DNA of 64,000 bases, taken from NCBI GenBank assembly GCA_902806565.1, contig CADCXA010000021.1:1789876-1853875 (forward strand). Reading direction: 5' to 3'. Positions 51,046-64,000 of the stretch are shown here, in pieces. The notes below the pieces were generated by a model. The model saw nothing but the letters and a program-made list of their open reading frames with translations, did not search any database and had not been told where the DNA came from. Both the position numbers and the translations under genes were made by a program. How positions within the stretch are numbered: position 1 is the stretch's first letter; every line of letters begins with the position of its first letter. This DNA is from Hypoxylon rubiginosum (taxonomy: Eukaryota; Ascomycota; Sordariomycetes; Xylariales; Hypoxylaceae).

Positions 51046-53556
51046 TAAAATAATTTAATTTTAATAAAAAATTTATTATTATTATTAAAATATTTATAAT
51101 TAATAATAATATTAATAAATAAATTAAAATAATTTAATTATTTATTATTATTAAAAATAAAAAATAAAAATAAAATTCTAAAAATATAAATAAAAAAGAT
51201 TATATTATTATATATTAAAAAACTTTAAAATATATAAAACTTATAAAATTTTAAACTAGTTATTAAAAATAACTTAAAGTTATATAAATATATAAAAGTT
51301 TATTAAATAAATAAATAAAAAATATATTTTTATTATAATATTTATTAATTTTTTTTTTATTTAAAAATGTTAATTATATTAATAAATTAATGTTTTTATT
51401 AATTAATTTTTTTTTAAAAATGTTAATTTTATTTAATATTTTAGTTTTTGTTTTAATTATTATTTATTATAGTTATTTTTAATATGGTTTTTTTATTTTT
51501 AATAAATTATTATTTTTTTATTTTAATTATTATTAAACTTTAAAAAAATTTAAATTATATTAAAATGTTTTATTAATGTTATTTTAAGATTTTAAATAAG
51601 TTTTTTATAAATTTTTTATAAATAATTTATTATTTTATTATTTTATTTTTTAAAAGCTTTTATATTTATAATAAATTTTATTTTAATGTTTTTTATTTAT
51701 ATATTTATAAATTAAAACCTAAATTTTATTTTATAATATATTATTTTAAAAGTATTTTAAATAATATTTAAAACTTAAAATATTTTAATAACTTTTTTTT
51801 AAAATATAAATATATTATTAATATTAGTTTTTAATATAAGTTTATTATTATTATTTATTAATATAAATAATTTAATAAACTTTTTTAAACTGTTAATAAA
51901 ATTATTAAATATATTAATTAATATAATTAAAATATATAATTTATTATTAATAATATTTATTTTATTTTATATATTAATAATTTTAATTATAAAATTAATT
52001 TAATTTTTTATAAATATATTTTAATTTATAATATGTTTTATATTATTATAATTTTTTCAAGAAAATTTATTATATTTATTAATAATTTTTATATATAACT
52101 TTATAAATTTTTTTTAAAACTTAATTAAATTTATATAATAGTTTTTATATAACTTATTTAATTTAATAAATACTTAATTTTATTTTTATATTATTATATA
52201 TATTATTAAAAGTTATTTAATTTAATAATAAATTATAATATTTTTAATAATTAATATTTTTTTAATATTAAAAAAACTAAAAATAATAATCATAATGTTT
52301 TTTAAAATTTATAGTTTATTAATATAAAAAAAGTTTTTATTAAATTAAATATTATAAATAAGTTTTAATTAAAATTAAAATTAATTTATAAGTTAATTAA
52401 TAAATTAATTAATAATTTTAAATTTTAAAATAAAATTAATAATAAAAATAAAAAGTTTTTTAATATTATAAATATTTTTAACGTTAAAATTATTTATTAT
52501 TAAAAAATAATTATATTAAAATATTAATATTTATTAAGTTTTATATATTTAAAATAATTAAATAAAACTTAATATTTTAAGGAGTTTTTTAATTTAATAT
52601 AATATAATATTAAAATTATAAGTTATATTTTTATTAATATAAAAAACTTTAAATTTAATAAACTTTAAAATTAATAGTTTTAATATTTTAATTATATTTT
52701 AATTATATTTATTTTTTAATTAAATAACTTTATTTAATTAATTTTAAAAATATTTATATAATAATAATATTAATAGTTATTAATTTTAATTTAATAAAAT
52801 TAATAATTTAATTATTTATTTAATATTATAATAAAATATAATAATTAGTATTTTATAAAAAGTTATATAATTATTTTATAATTAAATCTTTTTTTTTTTT
52901 TTTTAAAAAAACTTATAAAACCTTTTATATAATTAAATAATTATATATTATAAAAATATATACTTTTTTATAAAATATTTTAAATATATTAATTAAAATA
53001 TTTTTTAAGTTATTTTTTAAGTTAAATATAATTTAAAGTAAATAATAATATAATTATTATTTAAATTAAAAATTATTAATATAAAAGTAAAATTTTATTA
53101 TAATTAGTAATTATTATAAAATTTAAATTTATAATTTTAATTTTAAAAGGATTATATTAATTTTAATTTAATTAATAAAAAGTCCTAGGAATTTTATTTT
53201 ATATTTTATTAAAAAACTATTATTAATTTAAAATTTTTTTATTATAAATTAAAACCTATATATTTAATAAAGTTTAATATTTTAAAAAAAGCCTTAAGCT
53301 TAAAATTTTAATATAAATTAAGTTATTTTATATTAATTATTATAAATTTATATTAATTAAATTATTAAATTAATAAGTAAATTATTTTAATATTATAAAA
53401 TAATTAAAATTTATAAAACCTATTAAATATAAAAAACTTAATTAAACGTTACTTTAAATAAAATTATAATTAAAAACTTTAAGTTAAAATATTTATTTTA
53501 ATTATTAAAACATTATAATTAAAAACTTAAAAATTAAAAACTTAAAAATTAAAATT

Positions 53557-53732
53557 ATAAAATTTAATAATAAAACTTAATAATAAAACCTAATAATAAA
53601 ACTTAATAATAAAATTTAATAATAAAATTTAATAATAAAATTTAATAATAAAATTTAATAATAAAACTTAATAATAAAACCTAGTAATAAAATCTAATAA
53701 TAAGATTTAATAATAAAACTTAATAATAAAAT
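53557..53732. repeat. 13-bp minisatellite, about 13 units, mutated by RIP
   Basis: Units of AAYYTARTAATAA (mostly AACTTAATAATAA or AATTTAATAATAA) run in tandem. Variants with CC and with G (for example AACCTAGTAATAA) suggest the original unit contained more C and G before C-to-T and G-to-A decay. Confidence 0.85.
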
Positions 53733-56700
53733 TTAAAATTTAAAAACTTAATAAATTAAAATTTAAATATTTAATAATAAAACCAAAATATTAAAATCTT
53801 TAAAAATTTGAGTTTACATTTAAAATAATTACTTAGATAATTATATATTATAAAATATAAAATTAAAAAACCTTAATTAATATTATAAATATTAATATAA
53901 AAACATATATTAATATATTTTAAAAAAAAAAACTTATTTAAAATATTAAAAACTTTAATTTTATAAATTAAATTATTTTTAATTTAATTAAATATTAAGT
54001 AAAACTAATAAAAAAAACTTATATTTTAAAAAAATAAATTTTTTAAAAATATTTATAAAACTTATTTTATTAATTTAGTTTATTATTTTAATAATAAAAC
54101 TTTTATTTAAATTAATAATAATATTTCTATAAAAAATATAATTATTTATTAATAATTTAATTAATAATTTAACTAGTATTTTAAAAGATATAAACTTTAA
54201 AAATAATATATTATATTTTTAAAAAAACCTATTAAAAAACATAAAAATAAAATTAAAAAAAATTATTTAAAAGATTTTATATATGTTTTTAAAATAAAAC
54301 CTTTTATTTAATAGTTTTCTTTTATAATTAACAGATTATTTACTATTTATGTTTTTATTTATTTTTTTTAAAAAAAGTTTTCTTAAGTATTTATTAAATA
54401 TTTTAAAATTAAATATAAATTTTATTAATTTTATTATTATTAATATAAAAAGTTAAAGCTTTAAAAATACTTTTAAAAAACTAATTAAAGTTAGTTATAA
54501 TATTAATTTTATTTAAAAATAACTTTTATTTAATATTTCTTTTTTATTATATTTTAAAATAGTTTTATTTTAATAATTATATTAACTTTTAATTTTATTA
54601 TTTTAAATAATATAAACTTAATTATAATTATTAATATAATAATTAATAATTTAAAAATTATAAGATAAAAAAAAAGTTATATAAAAATATATTTATATTT
54701 ATTTTTTCTTATTATAAATTTAAAATAATAAAAGAATATTTAGTTTAATAAATTTTATATATTTTAATAATTATTTAATTTTAATTAATATTTTATTTAA
54801 TTTAAATATATTAATTAACTTAAAATTTTTAAAGCTTTTAAGTTTATATTTTTTTAAAAAATTAAATATAAAGTTAAAACTTTAATTTTTAAATATGTTA
54901 TTTAAAAAAAAATAAAAAATAAACTTAAGAAAGTTTTTAATATTATTAACTTAAAATTATACTTAATAATTTAAGATTAAATTAATGTTTTAAAAAAGAA
55001 AATAAAAAATATAAACTTTTTTAAAGTAGTTAATAATTTGATTTTTAATTATAAAATTATTATATTTAAAACTAAATTATAAAATAAATTAATTAATAAT
55101 AATATTTATTTTTTTATATTATAAAAACTTTTATTTTTAATTATTAAAAAATAATTAGTTATTTATATTAAAAAAAATTTTAATAACTTAAAAATTATAA
55201 ACTTTAAAAACTTTAAAAAAATAATAATTAAATAAATAAACTTTTATTTATAAATTTTTAATATAAATAAAAATAAAATTATTATTAATTATATTAAATA
55301 TAATTTAAATAATAAAAATGATAATAATATTATTAATTAAAAAGTTTAAAAAATTAAAATTAATATTTAAATTTTATTAAAATTTATTATAAAAAAAAAC
55401 TTATTTTTATTATTTTTAATTAATAAAATTAATAAGTTTATTAAATAGTTATTTAAAATAAAAATCTAAAATATTAATTTAAAAAAAGAAATTAAAAATA
55501 TAAAAAGTAAGTTTTATAATTTTAATTTTTATTTTAATAATTAAAATTTATATTAAATTAAAGTTATTATATTAATTAATATATTAAATATAAAAGGTTT
55601 TTTTTTTAATTTATAAATTAATTAAATTAAATTATTAATTAATTAAGTTTTATTAAATTACTAGTAAATATTTAATTTAAAATATATAGATTTAAAATTA
55701 AATTATAATGTTTAAAATTATTATTTTTATAAAAATATTTTTTATTTTATAGTAAGCTATAAAATAATTAAATATTTTAATAATAATAATATTTTATATT
55801 ATAATTATATAAATAAAAAATATATTTTAAAAAAAATAATAAAAAATATAAAATTTATAAATATTTTAATTTTTAAATATATTATTATTAAAATATACCG
55901 TTAAAAAGTTTTTATTAAAAAAAATATTTTTAGTTATATTAAAAAATATAATTTAAATAACGATTTAATTATTTATTATATAAAATATTATTAAATGTAA
56001 ATTAAAATTTTCTATAAAATATAAAAAAATAAAAAAAAAATAAAGTTATAAAAGCTTTATTTATAAAAAAAACTAAATTAAATTAATATTTTTTATTTAA
56101 ATATTAATTTTATTTTAAATTTAAATAATAATTTAATTTTTTATAATTTAAATATATATATTTATTATTATAAAAAATAAATATAAAAGGATTTTAATTA
56201 AATTAAAATATATATAATTTTTAAATAAAAAACCTTAATTAAATTTTTAATATTAAATAAAAAATAAGTTTTAAAAAAAACCTTATTAATATTAATATTA
56301 AAAGTAAAAATAATAATATTAAAAAACTTTTATAAAAGTTTTTAAAAGTTGTTAATTTTATTAAAAACTTAAAATTTATTAAAATTAACGTTCTTTTTAA
56401 TTATAAAGTTTAAAAACTTTAATTTAAAAAAATTATAATTAATTTAAATAAATAATTTAAATAATATTAAAATTTATAAGCTTATTTAAAAATATATTAA
56501 ATAAATTATAAGTTTATTTTATTTTTATATATATTATTAAGTTTATTATTAAAAAATATAAAAAAAACTTTATTAATATAAATAAAATAAACTTAAAATT
56601 TAAAATTTAAAAGAATTTTATTTAAATTAATTTAATTAATAAAAAAAAGTTTTTATTGTTATTTTTTTATATAAGTTTTTTTTATATATTAAACTAATGT

Positions 56701-59700
56701 TATAAATATTAGTTATTTTATAAAAATAACATATAATATTTTATAAATATTTTATATTTAAAAGAAAATCTTTATAGGATTTTTTTTAAAATATTATCCA
56801 CTTTTCTTTTAGTATAGTTAATATATAATTATAATATTAAAAATATAGTTTTATTAGATATTTTTTTTTATAAAATACTTTAAAAGTTTTTATAATTATT
56901 TAATAAAAAATAATTAAAATTAAATAAACTACGTTTATTTGCTTTTTATATTTACTTTATATTTAAACATTTTCTTAGTGTTTAATTTAATATAAAAGAA
57001 TTTTATTTATTATAATTTAATTATATATATTTAATTTTTATTTTAATTTTTAGTTAAAATAAAACCATATAAAAATAAGGATAAAATAATTATAATAATT
57101 AATATAAAAACGTAATTTAATTTAATTATTAAGTTTTATATAATAAAATTTAGGTTTTTAATATTTAAAACTTATTTAATATAATTAAAATTTAGATTTT
57201 ATATTTTTATAAAAGTTATAAAAATTATAAAAAGTTTTATTTAAATTAAAAACTAGTTTTTATAATATTTAATTTATATTATAAAAAACATTTTTATATT
57301 ATTTAAATTATTATTAAAATTAAACTTTATTTTTTTTATAAAAATAAATTTTTATTATAAAAACTTTAAAATAATAAGTAATTTAAGTTTTAAAAAAATA
57401 TTAATAAAAATATTATTAACATTTAATTAACTAAATAAAAAATAAATAAAAAAATTAATATAATTAAAACTTATTTTAAAAAACTATTAGTTATTAATAA
57501 TTAAAGTTATATTAATAATTATAAAAAATTTATAATAAAAAAAATAACTAATAATAAAAAAAAACGTTTTATTTTATAAAATAAATTTATAAATATTATT
57601 AATATTAATTAATAAAATAAACTTTTTTAATTTTTTTAATAAGTTTTATAATAATATATAAGTTAGTTTAATAAATATTTTTAAGTATAGTTTTAATAAA
57701 AATAAAATAAAATTTTTTATATTAATAAATAATAATTTCTTTAAAATTATAAAAATTATTAAAAAAATAAAAAAAAAAAAATTTAAAATTAATATAAAAT
57801 AAAAGTTAATTTTAGTTTAATTTTTATTAATATTATATATAAGTTTAAATTTTAAAAATTAATTTTATTAATAATATTTTTATTAATAAATTTATATTAT
57901 TAAAATTATTTAATTAAAAGAAAAAGTTTTTTTTAATTAGTATAAAACTAAGTTAAAAAGTTTTTAATATTTTATAAAAAAGGTTTTTATAAGAATATTT
58001 ATTTTAAATTTATAACTTAGTTTTATAATAAACGTTTAAAATTTAATAAATTTAAAACGATTAAAAAAAAATTAAAAACTTTTAAAATAATTAATATTAA
58101 AAAGGATATTTTTATTAAAATATTTTATAAAAAAAAATAGTTTTAACTTAAAATTTTAATAAAATTAATTATATAAAAAAAATATAATATTTAATTATAT
58201 AATTAAAATTATTTTATATTTTATATAATAAACTAAAAATATTTTTATTTTTATTTTTTTTAAAAATAAAGTTATTTAAGTTTTAAAAAAGTGTTTAAAA
58301 AATAATATTTTATAAAAAAATTATAGTTTATATTAAAACGTTTAATTTATTATTAAAAAAAAGAATAGATTTTTTAAATTAATTAATTTTTATATTAAGT
58401 TTAATAAAAAAATAATTTAAAACGTTTTTTTATTAAAAAGCTATAAAAAGTTTTTTATAAAATTTATAATATATTAAGTTTTATTTATAATAAACTGGTT
58501 TTTAAAATATAATTAAATAAAATTAAGTTTTTTTAATAAATAACTAATAGTTTTTATTATATTAATCGGATTAATAAAAATAATAATATTATTATAAAAA
58601 GTAATAAACTTAGTTATTTATTTTTTAAAAATAGTTATTTAAATATTTTATAATTTTATATTAAATAAATATAAGTTTTTTTTTAATAATATAAAAGTTA
58701 AAAAATTAATTACTTAATATAAAAATTAAAAAGTTTATTTTAAAATACGGTGTTTTATTTTTAAATATATAAAAAACATTAACATTATTTTATTAAATTT
58801 TAAACTTATTAATATAATAATAAATAAATAAAAAGTTAGAATTTTATTATTTAATAATAAAAATTATAAAATATATTTATAGTATTTATAAAAAAAAACT
58901 AATTTTATTAAAAACTTTTAAAATATAAAAATAAGGTTTTTATAAAAACGTAAGAGATATTAAGTTTTTTATTAATATTATTATTTATTTTAAGTTTTAA
59001 ATTAAACTATATATTTTAATTATTATGTTTTTAATAAAATTATTTTAAAAAAACGTTTTATAAAAATAAATAAAAGATTAAAAGTAAATTATATAAATAT
59101 TAAAAAATATATTAAGTAACGTTTTATATTTTATTAATTTTAATTATATTTATAAAAAGTTAATTATTTTATAAATAAATATTTTAAAAAATAATTAAGG
59201 TTATATATTAAAATAGTTTAATAATTAAAGTATTTTTTATTTTTTAAAATATAAGTTAAATATATAACGTAAAAGAAAAAAAGAATTATAATATTTTAAA
59301 ATTTAAAGTTTTAATTATTATAAAGTTTTTTTATTAATTATAAATTTATTTTTATAATATTTACTTTTTATTATAAATAAATATAAAAACATTAATTATT
59401 TAATTAAATAATAAATTTATAAGTTTATTAAATGTAAAATTAATTTAATAAATTATTTATATTAAATTATTTAATTTTAAAATTAAATATATATTTAATA
59501 AATTTAATATAATAACCGACTTTTTATTTTATAAAAAGAAAAACCTTTTAAATAAAAAAAATAACTAATAAAAAAGTAATATTAATAAATATATTAATAG
59601 TTAAATTTATTTTATTTAAATTACCTTAATTTTTTTAATTTTATTTAATATTAAGTATTTTTTATTATAATTATTAAAAAATTAAAATAAAAAATTCTAA

Positions 59701-62700
59701 AAAATTATAAAATATTTAAATATTTTTATTTATTTTTTTTACTTAAAAAATAAAAAAATAATAAAAAACTAATATATTAAAATAAAATTTCGAAATAAAG
59801 TATTTTAATATATAATAGTTAAAAATGTTTTATAAAAAAAACTTAAAAAGAAGTTTTATTAGTAATAAATTATTAATTTATTTTTATAAAAAAAATTAAT
59901 TATTTAAAAAAGTTACGTTAAATATAATTATAAAATATATAATTTTATAATTAATAAAATAAAAAATATATATTATTAAAGAAAAAAAAATTTAAATATA
60001 ATTTAAATTATTTTTATATATTTTAACTATTAAAAGTTTTAAATTACTAGGTTTTATAAGTTAAATTTATATAATAAATTAAATGGTTTTTTTATTATAT
60101 AAATTATTAATATATAATATATATTTTATAATTAAAAAAAAAAACCATTATAAAAATAAAAAAAAAGGTTAGTAATTAATTTAAAATAAAAACTATTTTT
60201 AATGTTAAAATAAAAGTTGTAATTAATTTTATTTAAAGAAAAATTATTTTTAATTATAGGATTTTTTTATTAATAAAATATAATAAAAGTTTAAAGTTTA
60301 AAAAAACCTTTAAAAATATTTATTTAGAAAAAAAAAAAAAAAAATTTTAAACCCTTTTTATTATTTTAAAATATAAAACCAGGTAAAAGTTAATTATAAA
60401 GAAATTACTAAAAGATTTTTTTAAACTTTAAATAAAAATAATAAAAACTAAATATTACGTTTATTTAAAATTATTTAAATTAATTAAATGTTAATTAAAC
60501 TTAATAAAGTTTTTTTATATAAAACTATATATAAATAAAAAGTTATAATATTTATTAAAGTTATAATTTTTACGTGGCAAATATTTAAATAAAATAAAAT
60601 AAAAAATCGCAAAAGGTTTTTAATAATTTAAATAAAACTTTTATAAAAAAAAAGAAAAATTTTTAAAAATTAATTACTATTTTTATAAGGAAAAGAAAAA
60701 AAATAATTAAATAAAAAAATAAAAAATATATAAAATAAACTAAGGATATAATATTATAAAAAAATAATTTTATATATTTATTTAATATTTTTTATTATAT
60801 TAATATTTTAAATAAAAATAAATTTTATTATAATTAATTAAATTTTTATTTAATTAATTAAATTTATAAAAAAAATAAATATAATATTTATAAATTAAAC
60901 GGTATTATTTTAAGAATTATATTTTTAAAAAACTAATTTAAACTTTTTATAAAAAATAAGTAAAAATATTAAAAACTTAATAATTTTTTTAACGACTTTT
61001 AAACTATAAAATTAAATGGTAAATAATTTAATTAAAACGAAGATAATATTTTTTATAATAAAAAAAAACATTAAAATATTTAATTATTTTATAAATTAAA
61101 AAATAATAAACTTAACTATTAAAAATAATAATATAAGGATTTATTAAAATAATTTATATTAAAATAAACATATTTTAATTAATAATAAAACAAAATAATA
61201 AACTATTAAAATTATTTTAAAAAATAAAATTATTTTTAAAAATAAGACCTTTTAATTATAATAAATTAAGGTTTATTTTTTTAAAAAAATAAAAAAAGGA
61301 TATATTATTATATTAAACTTTAAGATATTTATTAGCTTTAAATTATATTAATTAATATAAAAATAAAATAATTATTAACTTTAAAAAATAAAAAAAAATA
61401 ATTATATTTATATTTAATATTATAATTAGAAATTTATAAATATATAATATATAATTAATATATAATTAAAAACTTTTATTTAAAATACCTTATTTATTTA
61501 TTTTTTTACGAATTTTAAATTTTTATTATTTAAAATTAATTTATTTATTTAACCTTTATTTTATTTTTTATTTATTTTAAAATTAAACTAGTTTTATTAA
61601 TAAAATAAAAAAGTGTAATATTTAATATAAAAATTTTATTTTTTATTTTATTTAATTTAAAATCTTAGTATTAAATTATTAAAATTAAATTAGTAAATTT
61701 TTTAATATAAGATTTTTAATGAAAAAAGGATTTTAATATTTTTAAACTTAAAAATTTTTAAATTAATAGTTTTAAAATTTATATTTTTTATTAAATATTA
61801 TAAGATTTTTTTATAATATTAAAAATAAACTTATAATTAAAAAAAAATTATATTTTAATATAATTAATAAAATTAAACATTTTTATATAACGTTAATAAT
61901 ATTAATAAGTTATTTTATTTAAAAAGTTATATATTTAAATAAAAAAATTAAAAATACGGTAATTATTTTATATAAATTTATTAAAATAATTATTTAAAAA
62001 ACTTATATATTTAATATTAATAAATAAAAATAACGATTATTTTAAAGGTAATTATTTAAAAAAAGGGTAATAATTTTATAAAAAATTAACCGTTTATTAA
62101 AAGTTTTTATGAAATATTTTTTAAAAAATATACTAGTTAATAATAAAGTTATTAAATATATAAAAATTTATATTATAAATTATTTAATAAATTATATTAA
62201 TTAAATTTTTTTATAAAATTATTAAATTTTATTAATTTGTAAATACTTATTATTAATATAAAACTTAAAAGTTAAAAATAAAAATTTTAACTAAAAATCC
62301 ATTAAATTATTTACTAAAAATAATAAAAATAATAAAATTAAAGGTTTTATTATTATATAAAATTTTAAAAAGTTATAAAGATTAATAATTTAAAAAAATA
62401 TAAATTATAATGGTTTTTTTAACCTGGAATTTATTTTAATTAATAAAGGTTATAATATAAATTTAAAATTAGTTTTTATATTTAAAATAATTTAATTAAA
62501 AATAATAAAACGTTTATTTATTTATAATTATTTATATATTAAAAGCGATAATTAGTTAAAAATAAATATAATATTAAAAGTTTAATTTATTTATTAAATG
62601 TGAATTTAAATATTAAAGTTTTAAAAAAACTAATTATAATATATTTTATTTATAATAAAATATAATTTTTTAAATAATTTTAATAAAAGTTTTATATTAA

Positions 62701-64000
62701 ATTAGTTTTAAAAAAATAAATTAAAATTATAATTATAAAAAATAAATAATATATTTATAAAAACGTTTTAAACTTAAAAATAAGTTTTAATATTTATATT
62801 AAACTTTTTTTAAAACGTATATTTAAATATAAAAACGGTATCGTTAAAATTAAAAAATAATAATAAAAATAATATATTAAACTTAAAGTTTTTATAACGT
62901 TTTTAAACGTATTATATAATAATAAGTTTTATAATATTATTATTATTATTAGATATTTTAAATTCTTTTAAATAAATAAAAATAAATATAATTACCGTAA
63001 TTTAAATATTTTTTACCGTTTTAAAAAGTAATTTAAAGTATTTTAAAAAAACTAAAAAATTTAAAAAAAAAAGAAATAAAAAAAATAAAAACTATTATAA
63101 AATTCTTAGTTTTTTATTACCTAAAAAAAGTGGGTACCGCTAATTAAAAGTTAATTTATACGTTATATTAATATTTTATTAATTTATAATTAAAATTAAT
63201 AAAAACTTATTTATATAATAAATTATTTAATAAAATATTTATATAAAACTATATAAATATAAAAGATATTTAGTATTTTTTTTTTACTTTAATTAATATA
63301 GTTTATTTTATATTTTTTTTTTTTTTTTAAAAAACTTAAAAACACGATATTTTATAATTATAATAATAATACGTAAAAAAATAAAAATAATATTTATTAA
63401 TATTATAAATTTTTTAAAAAATATTTATTATATTAATAATATTACCGATTAATAAAAATATTAATTAAAGTTTTTAAAACTTATAATAATAATATTTTTT
63501 TTTTTAATTAAAGTTAAATTTATATATTATAATTATATTATAAAAAACTTTGTTTTTATTAAAAGTAAATTTTAAATTTTAATATAAAAAACTTATATTT
63601 ATAATTATAAGCTTTTTAATTTTATATAAAAATAAAAAATATAATAAATTATTAAAAATTAAAAAACTTTAATTATTTATTAAAAAAAATATATTATTTA
63701 TTAAATTAATTTATAAAATTAAAATATTATAAGTTTTAAAAAATTATAAAATAAATAATTTTAATAATATTATATTAATTTTAATTAAATAATATAACTT
63801 ATAATTTATATAAAGGTTTAAATATATATAAAATTTATTTAATTAAAAATTTAAAGTTAAAATTAATTATTTAAAGTTTTATAAACTTTAATTATTTAAA
63901 TAAACTAGCTTTAAAATATGTTTTATTTTAATTTTTAATATATTTTATTAATATAATAAATACTTTTAACGTTTATTATTTTTTTTAATAAAAAAGAAAA

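Larger units (their letters stand above)
47975..64000. repeat. Gene-free A/T-rich block, RIP-saturated repeats
   Basis: Sixteen kilobases have typically only about 1 to 6 G or C per 60 bases (for example one in 48061-48120). No frame of appreciable length exists on either strand. Remaining C is mostly followed by T or G and hardly ever by A, and TG is correspondingly rare, which is the footprint of RIP (CpA to TpA on both strands). RIP acts on repeated DNA, so this is probably a stack of dead transposons. Residual structure includes a 13-bp minisatellite (53557-53732) and a direct-repeat pair (49766-49910, 50903-51045). It could belong to a centromere, pericentromere or subtelomere, or be an isolated A/T-rich isochore. 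Confidence 0.9.

Noticed and set aside
53557..53732. CRISPR-like array
   Set aside because: The units are directly adjacent 13-mers without spacers, in a fungal genome; it is a minisatellite.
47975..64000. Nuclear copy of mitochondrial DNA as an explanation for the A/T-rich block
   Set aside because: Fungal mtDNA is less A/T-rich and would leave tRNA or gene fragments. Here there are no frames, no tRNA and a CpA/TpG deficit typical of RIP.

Overview
The window is nuclear DNA of a filamentous ascomycete, most likely a Sordariomycete. Genes carry short introns (about 50-95 nt, GTRNGT-like donors, CTAAC/CTGAC-type branch points, YAG acceptors). Families restricted to or typical of fungi are present (HET, DUF3431, Zn2Cys6, Sel1-repeat HRD3, secreted lipoxygenase). 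The last 16 kb is an extremely A/T-rich, gene-free block with the signature of saturated repeat-induced point mutation (RIP). Multi-exon models were built by eye from splice motifs, frame continuity and family resemblance; exon limits are in each entry.

Layout. 1-6 kb: the 5' part of a folylpolyglutamate synthase-type gene running off the window, two tandem tRNA-Gly genes, a DUF3431 gene, a patch of small repeats (SINE-like tRNA pieces, a MITE with 37-bp inverted ends) and a HET-domain gene. 6-19 kb: a set of accessory metabolism genes: secreted lipoxygenase, secreted heme-thiolate peroxygenase, hotdog thioesterase, MFS exporter, PAQR-type membrane receptor and a cytochrome P450. Together they look like an oxylipin (oxidised fatty acid) cluster with a lipoxygenase instead of a PKS/NRPS backbone; this is inference. 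19.7-24.5 kb: a large membrane-anchored ankyrin-repeat gene interrupted by two in-frame TAG codons and by a run of 13 G just before an array of 32-residue repeats. 25-27 kb: a second, complete folylpolyglutamate synthase. 28-33 kb: a secreted BBE-type FAD oxidase and a seven-exon Zn2Cys6 transcription factor whose zinc cluster is split over a 24-nt microexon.

33-44 kb is mostly conserved housekeeping: a mitochondrial membrane protein, a thioredoxin-fold protein, a 2-oxoglutarate/Fe(II) oxygenase, FRG1, a WDR89-like WD40 protein, the ERAD factor HRD3/SEL1L and one unrecognised acidic protein.

44.5-47.9 kb holds a tandem segmental duplication. Each unit carries a small gene with a conserved six-cysteine N-terminal module and a charged Arg/Lys/Glu tail. 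Between the two genes lies an odd element in which the two promoter boxes of a tRNA are each turned into a perfect hairpin. About 230 bp after the second copy, composition collapses to near-pure A/T (about 47,975 to the end). Within that block only ghosts of structure remain: a 13-bp minisatellite and a pair of about 145-bp direct repeats.

The least explained parts are the fast-evolving margin (Cys-rich pair, palindromic tRNA-like element, RIP block), the broken ankyrin gene with its G tract, and the lipoxygenase-centred gene set.
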